A DNA stretch of 5,860 nt from JAVDCA01 sp035764045 (GCA_035764045.1 DASTZX010000001.1:1-5860), one strand, 5' to 3'; shown: positions 1-5,860, counted from the first letter of the stretch. A program made the numbers and translations. Notes: generated by a model not told the origin, from the letters alone.

Positions 1-1
1 T

Positions 2-1009
2 CTGTGTGGTTCGATCGCGGCGGCGGGATTCGCCTGTGCGGCCTGGGCGCAGCCGTTCCGTATCGTCGAGGTCCCCTCGGTCGCGACGCTGCCGCTCGCG
101 TCGCTCGCGCCGCAGACCATCGCGTTCTCCGATCACAAGGGCGACCGTCTCGCCGACCGCACCAGCGGGCTGATGAAGTTCGACGACTGGGCGCAGACGC
201 GCCTGCTGCAGAAGCAGTTCCTCGGCCTGTTTCCGACTTATGACGAACCGACGATCACGTCCGCCAACGGCGGCAAGTCGCGCAAGAAGCGGTTGCACGT
301 CTACGTCGCCGAGGCGCGCTTTGCGCTCAAGCGCGCTCCGGAGGCGATCGACCTCAAGCATTACACGACGCTGCCGTTCGTCGAGCGCATGGACCCGGCG
401 ATCAAGCACAAGGTGATCACGGCCGACGACGTGGTGCCCAACAAGGAGCCCCAGACCGCGAATCACAATCCGGCGCGCCGCTGGTGCGAAGGCGCCGGTC
501 CCCCGCTGTGCATCCAGTCGACCTACAAGCTCGAGGGCAAGCTTCCGCTCGGCATTCAGCTCGTCAACCAGCTCAAGGAGCATGCGCACAAATACGCCGA
601 CACGATCGAGTTCCAAAGCGAGCTTCGGGGAGTGCCGCCGGCCGAGATCGACGATGCCGGCTATCGCAAGCTCACCGGCATCGACGCGCCGGTCGCGGGA
701 GCGCTCGAGCAGAACATCGTGCACGTCAACCAGGTGATGCAGTTCGGCAAGTTCCTCGCCATCTTCCAACCCCGCCCGGACGATCGTGGGCAGACCATCG
801 TCACCGCCTTCATGGTGCTCGGCGTGGATTCCGATCTGTTCGAGAAGAAGAAGGAGTATGCGGAGGTCCCGGTCTTGCGCAATCTCATTCCGGCGCAGGT
901 GATCTCCGGCAACAGCACCTTCAATACCGGGAACTCGATCAGCGCCGGCCTGCCCAACTATGCCCGCAACCGTCTCAAGGCGATCGCCGAGATCATCGAG
1001 AAAGAGTAA
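2..1009 (+). CDS. Secreted protein of unknown function (5' partial)
   Basis: The frame is open from the left edge to a TAA at 1007-1009, giving 335 visible residues. The first ~16 residues look like the hydrophobic core and end of a Sec signal peptide, with likely cleavage at AWA|QPF. Probably only a few N-terminal residues and the start codon are missing. The first ATG inside the window (173) would discard this signal peptide and about 40 further in-frame residues, so it is unlikely to be the start. The mature part is soluble-looking, with no further membrane segment. It has a basic patch (GGKSRKKR, about residues 91-98), two cysteines eight residues apart (RRWCEGAGPPLC, about 159-170) that could form a disulphide in the periplasm, and a charged C-terminal helix ending in EIIEKE. 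I do not recognise the family. A GC-rich hairpin follows the stop, so it probably ends its own transcription unit and is not part of the transporter operon. Confidence is high that it is a gene and low on function. Confidence 0.8.
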   Translation: MCGSIAAAGFACAAWAQPFRIVEVPSVATLPLASLAPQTIAFSDHKGDRLADRTSGLMKFDDWAQTRLLQKQFLGLFPTYDEPTITSANGGKSRKKRLHVYVAEARFALKRAPEAIDLKHYTTLPFVERMDPAIKHKVITADDVVPNKEPQTANHNPARRWCEGAGPPLCIQSTYKLEGKLPLGIQLVNQLKEHAHKYADTIEFQSELRGVPPAEIDDAGYRKLTGIDAPVAGALEQNIVHVNQVMQFGKFLAIFQPRPDDRGQTIVTAFMVLGVDSDLFEKKKEYAEVPVLRNLIPAQVISGNSTFNTGNSISAGLPNYARNRLKAIAEIIEKE

Positions 1010-1031
1010 GGGGCCCGGGCGCCCGGGCTTC
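1010..1031 (+). terminator. GC-rich hairpin after the secreted-protein gene, possible terminator
   Basis: Immediately after the TAA lies a perfect 16-bp palindrome, two copies of GCCCGGGC at 1013-1020 and 1021-1028. In RNA it would form a very stable short hairpin. Two G-U pairs and one G-C pair could extend it outward. Only TT follows, then CCTCTC, so it lacks the uridine run of a classical intrinsic terminator. Position right behind a stop codon supports a role in 3'-end formation or protection; efficiency is uncertain. Confidence 0.4.
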
Positions 1032-1125
1032 CTCTCGGCGCACCGGAACTCGGGGTTGCCCGAGGCCGGCATGTGCGATTTGGCGCCGGCAAGGTGAATA
1101 TCCCCGCCGCGACCGGGGCTTGCAA

Positions 1126-1155
1126 TTGCAGGCCGCGGCCGGCCGCGTCTATGAT
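1126..1155 (+). promoter_or_regulatory. Candidate sigma-70-type promoter of the ABC transporter operon
   Basis: TTGCAG at 1126-1131 and TATGAT at 1150-1155 are separated by 18 bases, a good match to TTGACA-N17-TATAAT. It is one of the few AT-containing stretches in a very GC-rich gap. Transcription would start near 1162 and give a short leader of about 35 bases before the ATG at 1197. The spacer contains a perfect 14-bp palindrome (1134-1147), and a 10-bp palindrome (1121-1130) overlaps the -35 box. Either could be an operator. This is pattern recognition only; alphaproteobacterial promoters are often degenerate. Confidence 0.4.
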
Positions 1156-1196
1156 CGCCGCCTTGGCGCATTCGGGCGCGCGTAGGGGGAGGTTCC

Positions 1197-2279
1197 ATGG
1201 CCATCACGTCGGCGTTGCGCGCGGCGGCGCTGGCTGCCGGCTGCCTGATCGCAGCGGCGCACGCCCAGACCGTCACCCCGGAGCTCGCCAAGGTCATCGC
1301 CGCCGCCAAGCAGGAAGGCAAGCTGCTGCTGCGCTCGACGACCAGCGTCAACGGGGCCGCCGAGGGCGCCAAGATCGCGCAGGACGGCATCAAGCGCATG
1401 TTCGGCGTCGACCTTGCGGTCGAATGGGTGCCGGGACCGGCCTTCGCGCCGCTCGCCGCCGCGCTCTATCAGGAGAAGCAGGCCCGCCAGCCCGCCTCGG
1501 GCGATGTCTATGTGGGGACCGCCATCCAGATCACGCCCTATCTCGACCGCGGACTGTTTCGTCCGGTGGAGTGGGCGAAGCTGATGCCAGGGCGCATCAC
1601 GCCCCCCACGGTGGAGGCGGGCGGCCGCGCGCTGCGGTTCATGACGTTCCTGCCCGGCATCAATTACAACGTGAAGGCCGCGCCCTGGGCGTCGCACATC
1701 GCGAGCGTCGCCGACCTGCTCAAGCCGCAACTCAAGGGCAAGTTCGTCACCACGCCCTTCCTCGCCGGGTTCGACGTGCTGCTCGCCTCGCCGCAATGGG
1801 GCGCGCAGAAGACCGAGGATCTGGTGCGCAAGCTCTCCGGCCAGATCGCCGGCCTGCTCGGCTGCGAAGGCGAGGACCGCATCGCCTCGGGCGAGATCCC
1901 GGCGCTCGCCATCGACTGCACGGGCGGCTCGCAGAACCGGCTGCGCTACCGCGGCGCCGGCATCCTCGCCACCCAGGTCATCCCCGACATGGCGCAGCGC
2001 CGCTACGCCTACATGACGGTACCGGCGCATGCGCCGCATCCGAACGCCGCCATCCTCTACACGCTCTACCTCTCCTCGCCCGAGGGCCAGGACAAGGTGG
2101 TGTGGGACCTCTACGGCTGGGACCTCGACACCTATCCGGGCTCGCACGCCGGTGGCAAGGTCGCGGAGCTCACCGCGAAGGGCGTCAAATTCACCGACGT
2201 CACCATCGACTGGTGGAAGACCAACCAGGGCGTCGAGAAGGCGCACCTGGAGCTGACCAAGATCATTCGCGAGCGGTGA
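1197..2279 (+). CDS. ABC transporter periplasmic solute-binding protein
   Basis: This 360-residue protein is the extracellular binding component of an ABC importer, capturing the substrate in the periplasm for the permease encoded downstream. Residues 1-23 are a Sec signal peptide with cleavage expected at AHA|QTV. An AAGC at 13-16 weakly resembles a lipobox, so a lipoprotein is a less likely alternative. The mature start (PELAKVIAAAKQEGKLLL) and the C-terminal block around 280-298 (APHPNAAILYTLYLSSPEGQ) are characteristic of the Fe3+/thiamine/polyamine-type binding proteins, and the length is normal for that group. No adjacent Tyr-Tyr pair is present, unlike classical ferric-binding FbpA proteins, so iron is not favoured. 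The only mature cysteines, C223 and C241, flank the SGEIPALAID segment and could form a disulphide. The start is supported by GGGGAGG at 1186-1192, four bases before the ATG. Family confidence is high; the substrate is unknown. Confidence 0.9.
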   Translation: MAITSALRAAALAAGCLIAAAHAQTVTPELAKVIAAAKQEGKLLLRSTTSVNGAAEGAKIAQDGIKRMFGVDLAVEWVPGPAFAPLAAALYQEKQARQPASGDVYVGTAIQITPYLDRGLFRPVEWAKLMPGRITPPTVEAGGRALRFMTFLPGINYNVKAAPWASHIASVADLLKPQLKGKFVTTPFLAGFDVLLASPQWGAQKTEDLVRKLSGQIAGLLGCEGEDRIASGEIPALAIDCTGGSQNRLRYRGAGILATQVIPDMAQRRYAYMTVPAHAPHPNAAILYTLYLSSPEGQDKVVWDLYGWDLDTYPGSHAGGKVAELTAKGVKFTDVTIDWWKTNQGVEKAHLELTKIIRER

Positions 2280-2320
2280 GTGGCGACCGCCGTGCCTTTG
2301 CTATTTCTTATGTCCAGGTC

Positions 2321-2467
2321 CCGTCATCCTGAGGTGCTCGGCGCGCAGCGCCGAGCCTCGAAGGATGAACGGCCCGGGCGACGCCGCGAGGGTGCAAGTG
2401 GCGGGGCAGCGGCCGTCGCCCTTCGAGGCTCGCACGACTGCGTCATGCGAGCGCCTCAGGGTGACGG
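2321..2467. repeat. Intergenic palindromic repeat (CGTCATCCTGAGG type)
   Basis: This is a ~147-bp imperfect palindrome. The outer arms 2321-2334 (CCGTCATCCTGAGG) and 2454-2467 match at 13 of 14 positions as inverted repeats. An inner perfect 12-bp pair is GAGCCTCGAAGG at 2353-2364 with its complement at 2420-2431. Within the left arm is a 9-bp hairpin with a GCA loop (2336-2356). The right arm has a 7-bp stem (2428-2434 with 2446-2452), and GCCCGGGC (2372-2379) lies near the centre. It has no coding capacity of its own. From memory, elements with this CCTGAGG...GCCTCGAAGGATG pattern are dispersed between genes in Bradyrhizobium relatives. Its right end stops four bases before the Shine-Dalgarno sequence of the permease gene. 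It may act on mRNA stability between the binding-protein and permease genes. Confidence 0.85.
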
Positions 2468-2470
2468 CTC

Positions 2471-2476
2471 GAGGTG
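2471..2476 (+). promoter_or_regulatory. Shine-Dalgarno sequence deciding the permease start
   Basis: GAGGTG lies nine bases before the ATG at 2486. It overlaps the alternative GTG start at 2474, which lacks a good upstream ribosome-binding site. This favours ATG 2486 and a protein starting MKGAKSLGL, four residues shorter than the longest possible frame. Confidence 0.6.
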
Positions 2477-2485
2477 TGCGCAGCC

Positions 2486-4240
2486 ATGAAAGGCGCCAAA
2501 TCTCTGGGACTTGCCATTGCCCGGCCCCGCGTCGACCCGGCGCGCGCCGTCATGCTCGCCATCGCGGCGGCGGCGTGCCTCTGCGTGCTGGTGCTCCTGG
2601 CCGCGATCTTGTGGCTGAGCTTCACCGACGGCACGCCGGGCGATCCCAACCTCGGCTACACGGTCGGCCATTACGTCGAGGTCTTCGCCGACCGCTTCAC
2701 CTGGCGGGTGCTCGGCAACACCGTGGTGTTCCTCGCCGTCACCCTCGCGGTCGCCTTCGCCATCGCACTGCCGATCGCGTGGCTGGTCGAGCGCACCGAC
2801 TTTCCCGGCAAGCCGGTGGTGTTCACGCTGATGACGGTGGCGCTGCTCATTCCGGGTTTCGCGGTCGCGCTCGGCTGGCTTTTTCTGCTTCATCCGCGCA
2901 TCGGCCTCGTCAACCAGGCCGTGATGGCGCTGTTCGGCCTGGAGCATGCGCCGTTCAACATCTCGACCGTTTTCGGCATGGGCATGGTCGAGGGCCTGAG
3001 CCTCACCCCGATCACCTTCATCATGATCTCGGTCGCGCTGCGCTCGATGGACCCGGCGCTCGAGGAAGCGGCCGCCATGAGCGGCGCAAAACCGCGGCAG
3101 GCGGTGTGGCGCATCACGCTGCGCCTGCTCTGGCCGGCGCTGCTCGCGGCGGCGATCTATGTCGCGGCGATCTGCTTTGCGGCCTTCGACGTGCCGGCGG
3201 TTCTCGGGCTGACCAACCGCATCTTCACCTTCTCGACCTATGTGTTCCGCTCGCTCACTCCGACCGAGGGCGCGCCCGATTACGGCGGCGTCGCGACGCT
3301 CAGCGTCATCATGCTGGCGATCGCGGCGCTGATGAGCGTCAGCTACCGCGCGGTGCAGCGCCAGGCGCCCCGATACGCGGTGGTGACGGGCAAGGCCTAT
3401 CGGCCGCGCCTGTCGCCGCTCGGCCGCGCCAAGGGACCGGCGCTCGCCTTCGTCACGGCCTTCTTCCTGGTGAGCCAGGCACTGCCGCTCCTGATGCTCG
3501 GCTGGGCCGCCGGCCTGCCTTTCCTGCAGGCGCCGTCGGCGCGCGCCGTCGCGGCGCTCTCGCTCGACAATTTCCGCAGCATCCCGACCGACCTCCTGCT
3601 GCGCATCATCGGCAACACCGCGATCCTCATGGTCGCGGTGCCGACGCTGACCATGGTCGCGAGCCTGGCGGTCTCCTGGGTCGTGCTGCGGGCAAAGCCG
3701 CGCGGCGCCGCACTGGTCGACTTCCTCGCCTTCCTGCCGGTGACCGTGCCGCCGATCGTGTTCAGCGTCGCGGCGCTGCTGCTCGCGCTGTTCGTGCTCA
3801 ATGCCGCGGTGCCGCTCTATGGGACCATCTGGCTCCTCGTCATCGTCTACGTGATCGCGCGGCTGAGCTACGGCACGCGCATGACCAACACGGCGCTCAT
3901 CCAGATCCATCGCGAGCTCGAGGAAGCGGCGCAGATGAGCGGCGCGGCGAGCTTCGGCGTGCTGCGCGCGGTCATTCTGCCGCTGCTCGCGCCCACCATC
4001 CTCTACGCCTGGATCTGGATCGCGCTCCTGAGCTACCGCGAGCTCACGCTGCCGGTGGTGCTCGCGACCGGCTCCAACCTGCCGTTCTCGATGCTGGTGT
4101 GGAGCTACGTGCAGTCCTCGTCCTACGGCCGCGCCTCGGCTGCGGCCCTGATCATGCTGGCGCTGATGGTTCCGGTGCTCCTGCTCTACTGGCTCGCGGC
4201 GCGCCGCGCCGGGTTTTTGACGCCGAGGGTGGCGCGATGA
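2486..4240 (+). CDS. ABC transporter permease, fused two-domain (FbpB/ThiP-like)
   Basis: This 584-residue inner-membrane protein forms the translocation pore. It carries two BPD_transp_1 domains in one chain, as in FbpB and ThiP, where other systems use two separate subunits. About twelve hydrophobic segments are visible, roughly at 22-46, 76-100, 110-135, 161-185, 213-235, 268-288, 317-341, 372-400, 408-438, 443-462, 494-516 and 550-571. Each half has the cytoplasmic EAA loop that docks onto the ATPase: EEAAAMSGA at 193-201 and EEAAQMSGA at 479-487. The second is about 100 residues from the C-terminus, as expected. The near-identity of these loops reflects the internal duplication. The ATG at 2486 is chosen over GTG 2474 because GAGGTG sits nine bases before it. 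The stop overlaps the ATPase start (ATGA), indicating translational coupling. The gap to the binding-protein gene upstream is filled by a palindromic repeat. Confidence 0.93.
   Translation: MKGAKSLGLAIARPRVDPARAVMLAIAAAACLCVLVLLAAILWLSFTDGTPGDPNLGYTVGHYVEVFADRFTWRVLGNTVVFLAVTLAVAFAIALPIAWLVERTDFPGKPVVFTLMTVALLIPGFAVALGWLFLLHPRIGLVNQAVMALFGLEHAPFNISTVFGMGMVEGLSLTPITFIMISVALRSMDPALEEAAAMSGAKPRQAVWRITLRLLWPALLAAAIYVAAICFAAFDVPAVLGLTNRIFTFSTYVFRSLTPTEGAPDYGGVATLSVIMLAIAALMSVSYRAVQRQAPRYAVVTGKAYRPRLSPLGRAKGPALAFVTAFFLVSQALPLLMLGWAAGLPFLQAPSARAVAALSLDNFRSIPTDLLLRIIGNTAILMVAVPTLTMVASLAVSWVVLRAKPRGAALVDFLAFLPVTVPPIVFSVAALLLALFVLNAAVPLYGTIWLLVIVYVIARLSYGTRMTNTALIQIHRELEEAAQMSGAASFGVLRAVILPLLAPTILYAWIWIALLSYRELTLPVVLATGSNLPFSMLVWSYVQSSSYGRASAAALIMLALMVPVLLLYWLAARRAGFLTPRVAR
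4197..4218 (+). other. Terminator-like hairpin inside the 3' end of the permease gene
   Basis: CGGCGC (4197-4202) can pair with GCGCCG (4206-4211) across a GCC loop. It is followed by GG and then TTTTT (4214-4218), about 20 bases before the ATPase start. This has the shape of a short intrinsic terminator or pause site. The stem is only six base pairs and the sequence encodes Ala-Arg-Arg-Ala-Gly-Phe-Leu, so chance is quite possible. Confidence 0.2.
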
Positions 4241-5337
4241 TCCGCATCCGCGATCTGGCGCTGACCTATCCGGACGCGAACGTGCCGGCGGTGCGCGGCG
4301 TCTCGCTCGAGATCGCCGAGGGCGCCTTCTACACGCTGCTCGGGCCCTCGGGCTGCGGCAAGACCACCACGCTGCGCTGTGTCGCCGGCCTCGAGCGGCC
4401 CGACGCAGGCGAGATCACCATCGGCGACGAGACGGTGTTCTCGGCGACGGGCGGCGTTTTCGTCCCACCGCACGAGCGCAACATCGGCATGGTCTTCCAG
4501 TCGTATGCGATCTGGCCGCACATGACGGTGTTCGAGAACATCGCCTTTCCGCTGCGCTATCGCCGGCCGAAGCCGTCGCGGAGCGAGGCGCGCGACCGCG
4601 TGATGGCGGCGCTGGCGCTGGTGCGGCTCGACAAGCTCGCAGGGCGGCCGGCGCCCAATCTCTCCGGCGGGCAACAGCAGCGGCTGGCGCTCGCCCGCGC
4701 CCTGGTCGCGGAGCCACGCGTGCTGCTGCTCGACGAGCCGCTGTCCAACCTCGACGCCAAGCTGCGCGAGGACATGCGGGTCGAGCTGCGCGAGCTGGTG
4801 CGCCGCCTGCGCGTCACCACGCTGTTCGTCACCCACGAGCAGATCGAGGCGCTGACGATGTCGGACGTGATCGCGGTGATGAAGGATGGGGCGATCGTGC
4901 AGGAGGGGGCGCCAGCCGCGATCTACGGCCAGCCGGCGGAGAGCTTCGTCGCCGATTTCATCGGCCGGACCAACCTGCTGTCCGGCCAGGTGATGACGCC
5001 GGCAGTGAGCACCGACGGCGGACTCGGCAGCGTCGCTACCCCGGTCGGGCTGCTGCACTGCCGGCTCGACGCCTCGCGGCGGGTGGGCGACATCGTCACC
5101 CTGGCGATACGGCCGGAGCACATCGCGCTCTCGCTCGGCGCCGCCGATGTGAGCGATCCGAACGTGGTCGCGGGCGAGGTCGCGAACGTGGCCTATCTCG
5201 GCAACCTGATCGAATGCACGGTCGCGGTCGGCTCGCATGCGCTGCGGGTGCAGCTGCATCCTTCGGCGCCGGTTGCGCCGGGCGCGAAGGTCCGCCTCGC
5301 GCTGCCCATTGAATATTGCCTTGCCATGCGTCAATGA
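4237..5337 (+). CDS. ABC transporter ATP-binding protein (PotA/FbpC-like)
   Basis: This 366-residue cytoplasmic ATPase powers the importer by binding the EAA loops of the permease. All catalytic motifs are intact: Walker A GPSGCGKTT at 36-44, Q-loop Gln88 in VFQSYAIWPHM, signature LSGGQQQR at 142-149, Walker B VLLLDEP at 162-168, D-loop SNLD at 170-173 and switch His200 in VTHEQ. After about residue 245 comes a C-terminal region with IRPEHIAL and VAYLGNLIECTV, matching the TOBE regulatory domain of the PotA/MalK/FbpC group; the total length is normal. The ATG at 4237 overlaps the permease stop (ATGA) and has GAGG at 4225-4228, eight bases upstream. The same frame stays open upstream to 2365, but that part is a GC-rich shadow of the permease gene, not a fusion. 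No cysteine or other feature identifies the substrate. Confidence 0.95.
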   Translation: MIRIRDLALTYPDANVPAVRGVSLEIAEGAFYTLLGPSGCGKTTTLRCVAGLERPDAGEITIGDETVFSATGGVFVPPHERNIGMVFQSYAIWPHMTVFENIAFPLRYRRPKPSRSEARDRVMAALALVRLDKLAGRPAPNLSGGQQQRLALARALVAEPRVLLLDEPLSNLDAKLREDMRVELRELVRRLRVTTLFVTHEQIEALTMSDVIAVMKDGAIVQEGAPAAIYGQPAESFVADFIGRTNLLSGQVMTPAVSTDGGLGSVATPVGLLHCRLDASRRVGDIVTLAIRPEHIALSLGAADVSDPNVVAGEVANVAYLGNLIECTVAVGSHALRVQLHPSAPVAPGAKVRLALPIEYCLAMRQ

Positions 5338-5350
5338 CTCCTCCCGAAAC

Positions 5351-5472
5351 CGTCATGGCCGGGCATAGCCGTGCGAAAGAACGGCGTCGCTTCGCTCGCC
5401 TATCCCCGGCCATCCACGTCTTTGCCGGCGGCCCGCAAGACGTGGATGCGCGGGACAAGCCCGCGCATGACG
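5351..5472. repeat. Intergenic palindromic repeat (CGTCATGGCCGGG type)
   Basis: This ~122-bp multi-hairpin element lies 13 bases after the ATPase stop. Its ends are inverted, CGTCAT at 5351-5356 and ATGACG at 5467-5472. Three arms are visible. The first is GGCCGGGCATA (5357-5367) pairing at 10 of 11 positions with 5401-5411. The second is a perfect 12-bp stem, CATCCACGTCTT (5411-5422) with 5437-5448. The third is a perfect 9-bp stem, ATGCGCGGG (5446-5454) with 5460-5468, around an ACAAG loop. From memory, elements reading CGTCATGGCCGGG...CATCCACGTCTT are abundant between genes in Bradyrhizobium and relatives, which supports the taxonomic placement. It may help end or stabilise the transporter mRNA, although no T-run follows. 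Confidence 0.85.
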
Positions 5473-5503
5473 AATGCATGATTCGAATGAAGAAGCAGAC
5501 CTC

Positions 5504-5860
5504 ATGTCATCCCCGAGTCATTCCCCCTCCAGCGGCTTGCGGCTTGCCGCCGACATCGGCGGCACATTCACCGACATCGCAGTGTTCGACGACACGACGG
5601 GCCGGCTCAGCTTCGGCAAGGTGCTGACCACGCCGCATCGGCTCGTCGACGGGATCAATGCCGGGGTCGAGAAGGCCGGCACTGACTACGCTGCGACGGG
5701 GCTGTTCCTGCACGGGTCGACCATCGCGATCAACACCATGCTGGAGCGCACCGGCGCCAAGACCGCGCTGCTCGTCACCAAGGGCTTTCGCGACGTCTAC
5801 GAGATCGGCCGCATCAACCGCCCGGACGCCTACAATCTCTATTTCCAGAAGCACGTGCCG
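5504..5860 (+). CDS. hyuA: Hydantoinase A / 5-oxoprolinase family protein, N-terminal part
   Basis: The frame runs from the ATG at 5504 to the right edge, giving the first 119 residues of a protein that in this family is usually about 650-700 residues (or larger when fused to the B part). LAADIGGTFTDIAVFD at about residues 14-29 is the glycine-rich phosphate-binding motif of the actin/sugar-kinase-like ATPase fold. LHGSTIAINTMLERTGAKTA and GFRDVYEIGRINRPD are signature blocks of the Hydant_A_N domain. Family members cleave hydantoins, N-methylhydantoin or 5-oxoproline with ATP, and the ketone carboxylase subunits (acetone, acetophenone) belong to the same superfamily, so the reaction cannot be fixed here. 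Start choice: GAAG at 5492-5495 sits eight bases before ATG 5504. An in-frame ATG at 5474 would add ten residues but lies directly behind the repeat with no ribosome-binding site. A HyuB-type gene would be expected downstream of the window. The upstream importer may supply its substrate. Confidence 0.88.
   Translation, partial: MSSPSHSPSSGLRLAADIGGTFTDIAVFDDTTGRLSFGKVLTTPHRLVDGINAGVEKAGTDYAATGLFLHGSTIAINTMLERTGAKTALLVTKGFRDVYEIGRINRPDAYNLYFQKHVP

Noticed and set aside
1120..1125. TTGCAA at 1120-1125 as the -35 box with TATGAT
   Set aside because: The spacer would be 24 bases, too long; the overlapping TTGCAG at 1126-1131 gives 18.
1149..2246. 365-codon minus-strand and 419-codon plus-strand open frames over the binding-protein gene
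   Set aside because: Both are Arg/Ala/Gly-rich out-of-phase readings of a gene with a clear signal peptide and family motifs.
2300..2316. AT-richer stretch (TGCTATTTCTTATGTCC) as a promoter for the permease gene
   Set aside because: There is no pair of -35 and -10 boxes at acceptable spacing, and a start there would transcribe straight through the repeat hairpins.
2456..3910. 484-codon open frame on the minus strand
   Set aside because: It is opposite the permease gene, is rich in Arg, Asp, Glu and His as expected for a GC-driven antisense shadow, and shows no recognisable motif.
4186..5334. 382-codon open frame on the minus strand
   Set aside because: It is the exact antisense of the ATPase gene, whose motifs are all intact on the plus strand; its composition is shadow-like.
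2365..5337. Single 990-codon open frame suggesting a fusion of a long N-terminal domain to the ATPase
   Set aside because: Before 4237 the translation is Arg/Ala/Gly/Pro-rich shadow sequence out of phase with a clear 12-helix permease gene. The ATPase has its own ATG with a Shine-Dalgarno sequence at the ATGA overlap.
2321..5472. CRISPR-like or composite-transposon interpretation of the two repeats
   Set aside because: There are only two elements, from different families and with no regular spacing, no transposase gene and no target-site duplication that can be seen.

Overview
The window is GC-rich DNA from an alphaproteobacterium. Codons strongly prefer G or C in third position. The two intergenic palindromic repeats resemble, from memory, dispersed elements common in Bradyrhizobium, Rhodopseudomonas and related Hyphomicrobiales (Nitrobacteraceae/Xanthobacteraceae). 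The genus cannot be fixed from the sequence alone. Every gene reads on the + strand, and the long open frames on the other strand and in other phases are GC-driven shadows.

Layout: (1) bases 2-1009 hold the nearly complete end of a gene for a secreted protein of unknown function; its signal peptide is visible but its start codon lies off the left edge. (2) Bases 1010-1196 hold a GC-rich hairpin and then a candidate sigma-70-type promoter with palindromes in and beside it. (3) Bases 1197-2279 encode a periplasmic solute-binding protein. (4) Bases 2280-2485 are mostly a ~147-bp palindromic repeat. (5) Bases 2486-4240 encode a fused two-domain permease, overlapping by ATGA the ATPase gene at 4237-5337. 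(6) Bases 5338-5503 are mostly a second, different palindromic repeat. (7) Bases 5504-5860 are the start of a hydantoinase A / 5-oxoprolinase-type gene that runs off the right edge.

Genes 3, 5 and 7 (binding protein, permease, ATPase) form a complete ABC importer of the class that includes FbpABC (ferric iron), ThiBPQ (thiamine), polyamine and 2-aminoethylphosphonate systems: one binding protein, one ~12-helix fused permease and one ATPase with a C-terminal regulatory region. The binding protein lacks the adjacent tyrosine pair typical of classical ferric-binding proteins. A HyuA-type gene follows on the same strand. Together these make an organic substrate such as a cyclic amide or ureide a reasonable but unproven guess. 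The repeat between the binding-protein and permease genes sits where a REP element sits in E. coli malE-malF, and could favour higher expression of the binding protein.

No clearly new biological system is visible. The points most worth checking are the promoter palindromes, the paired repeats with shared ends and maintained stems, and the unknown substrate of the importer.
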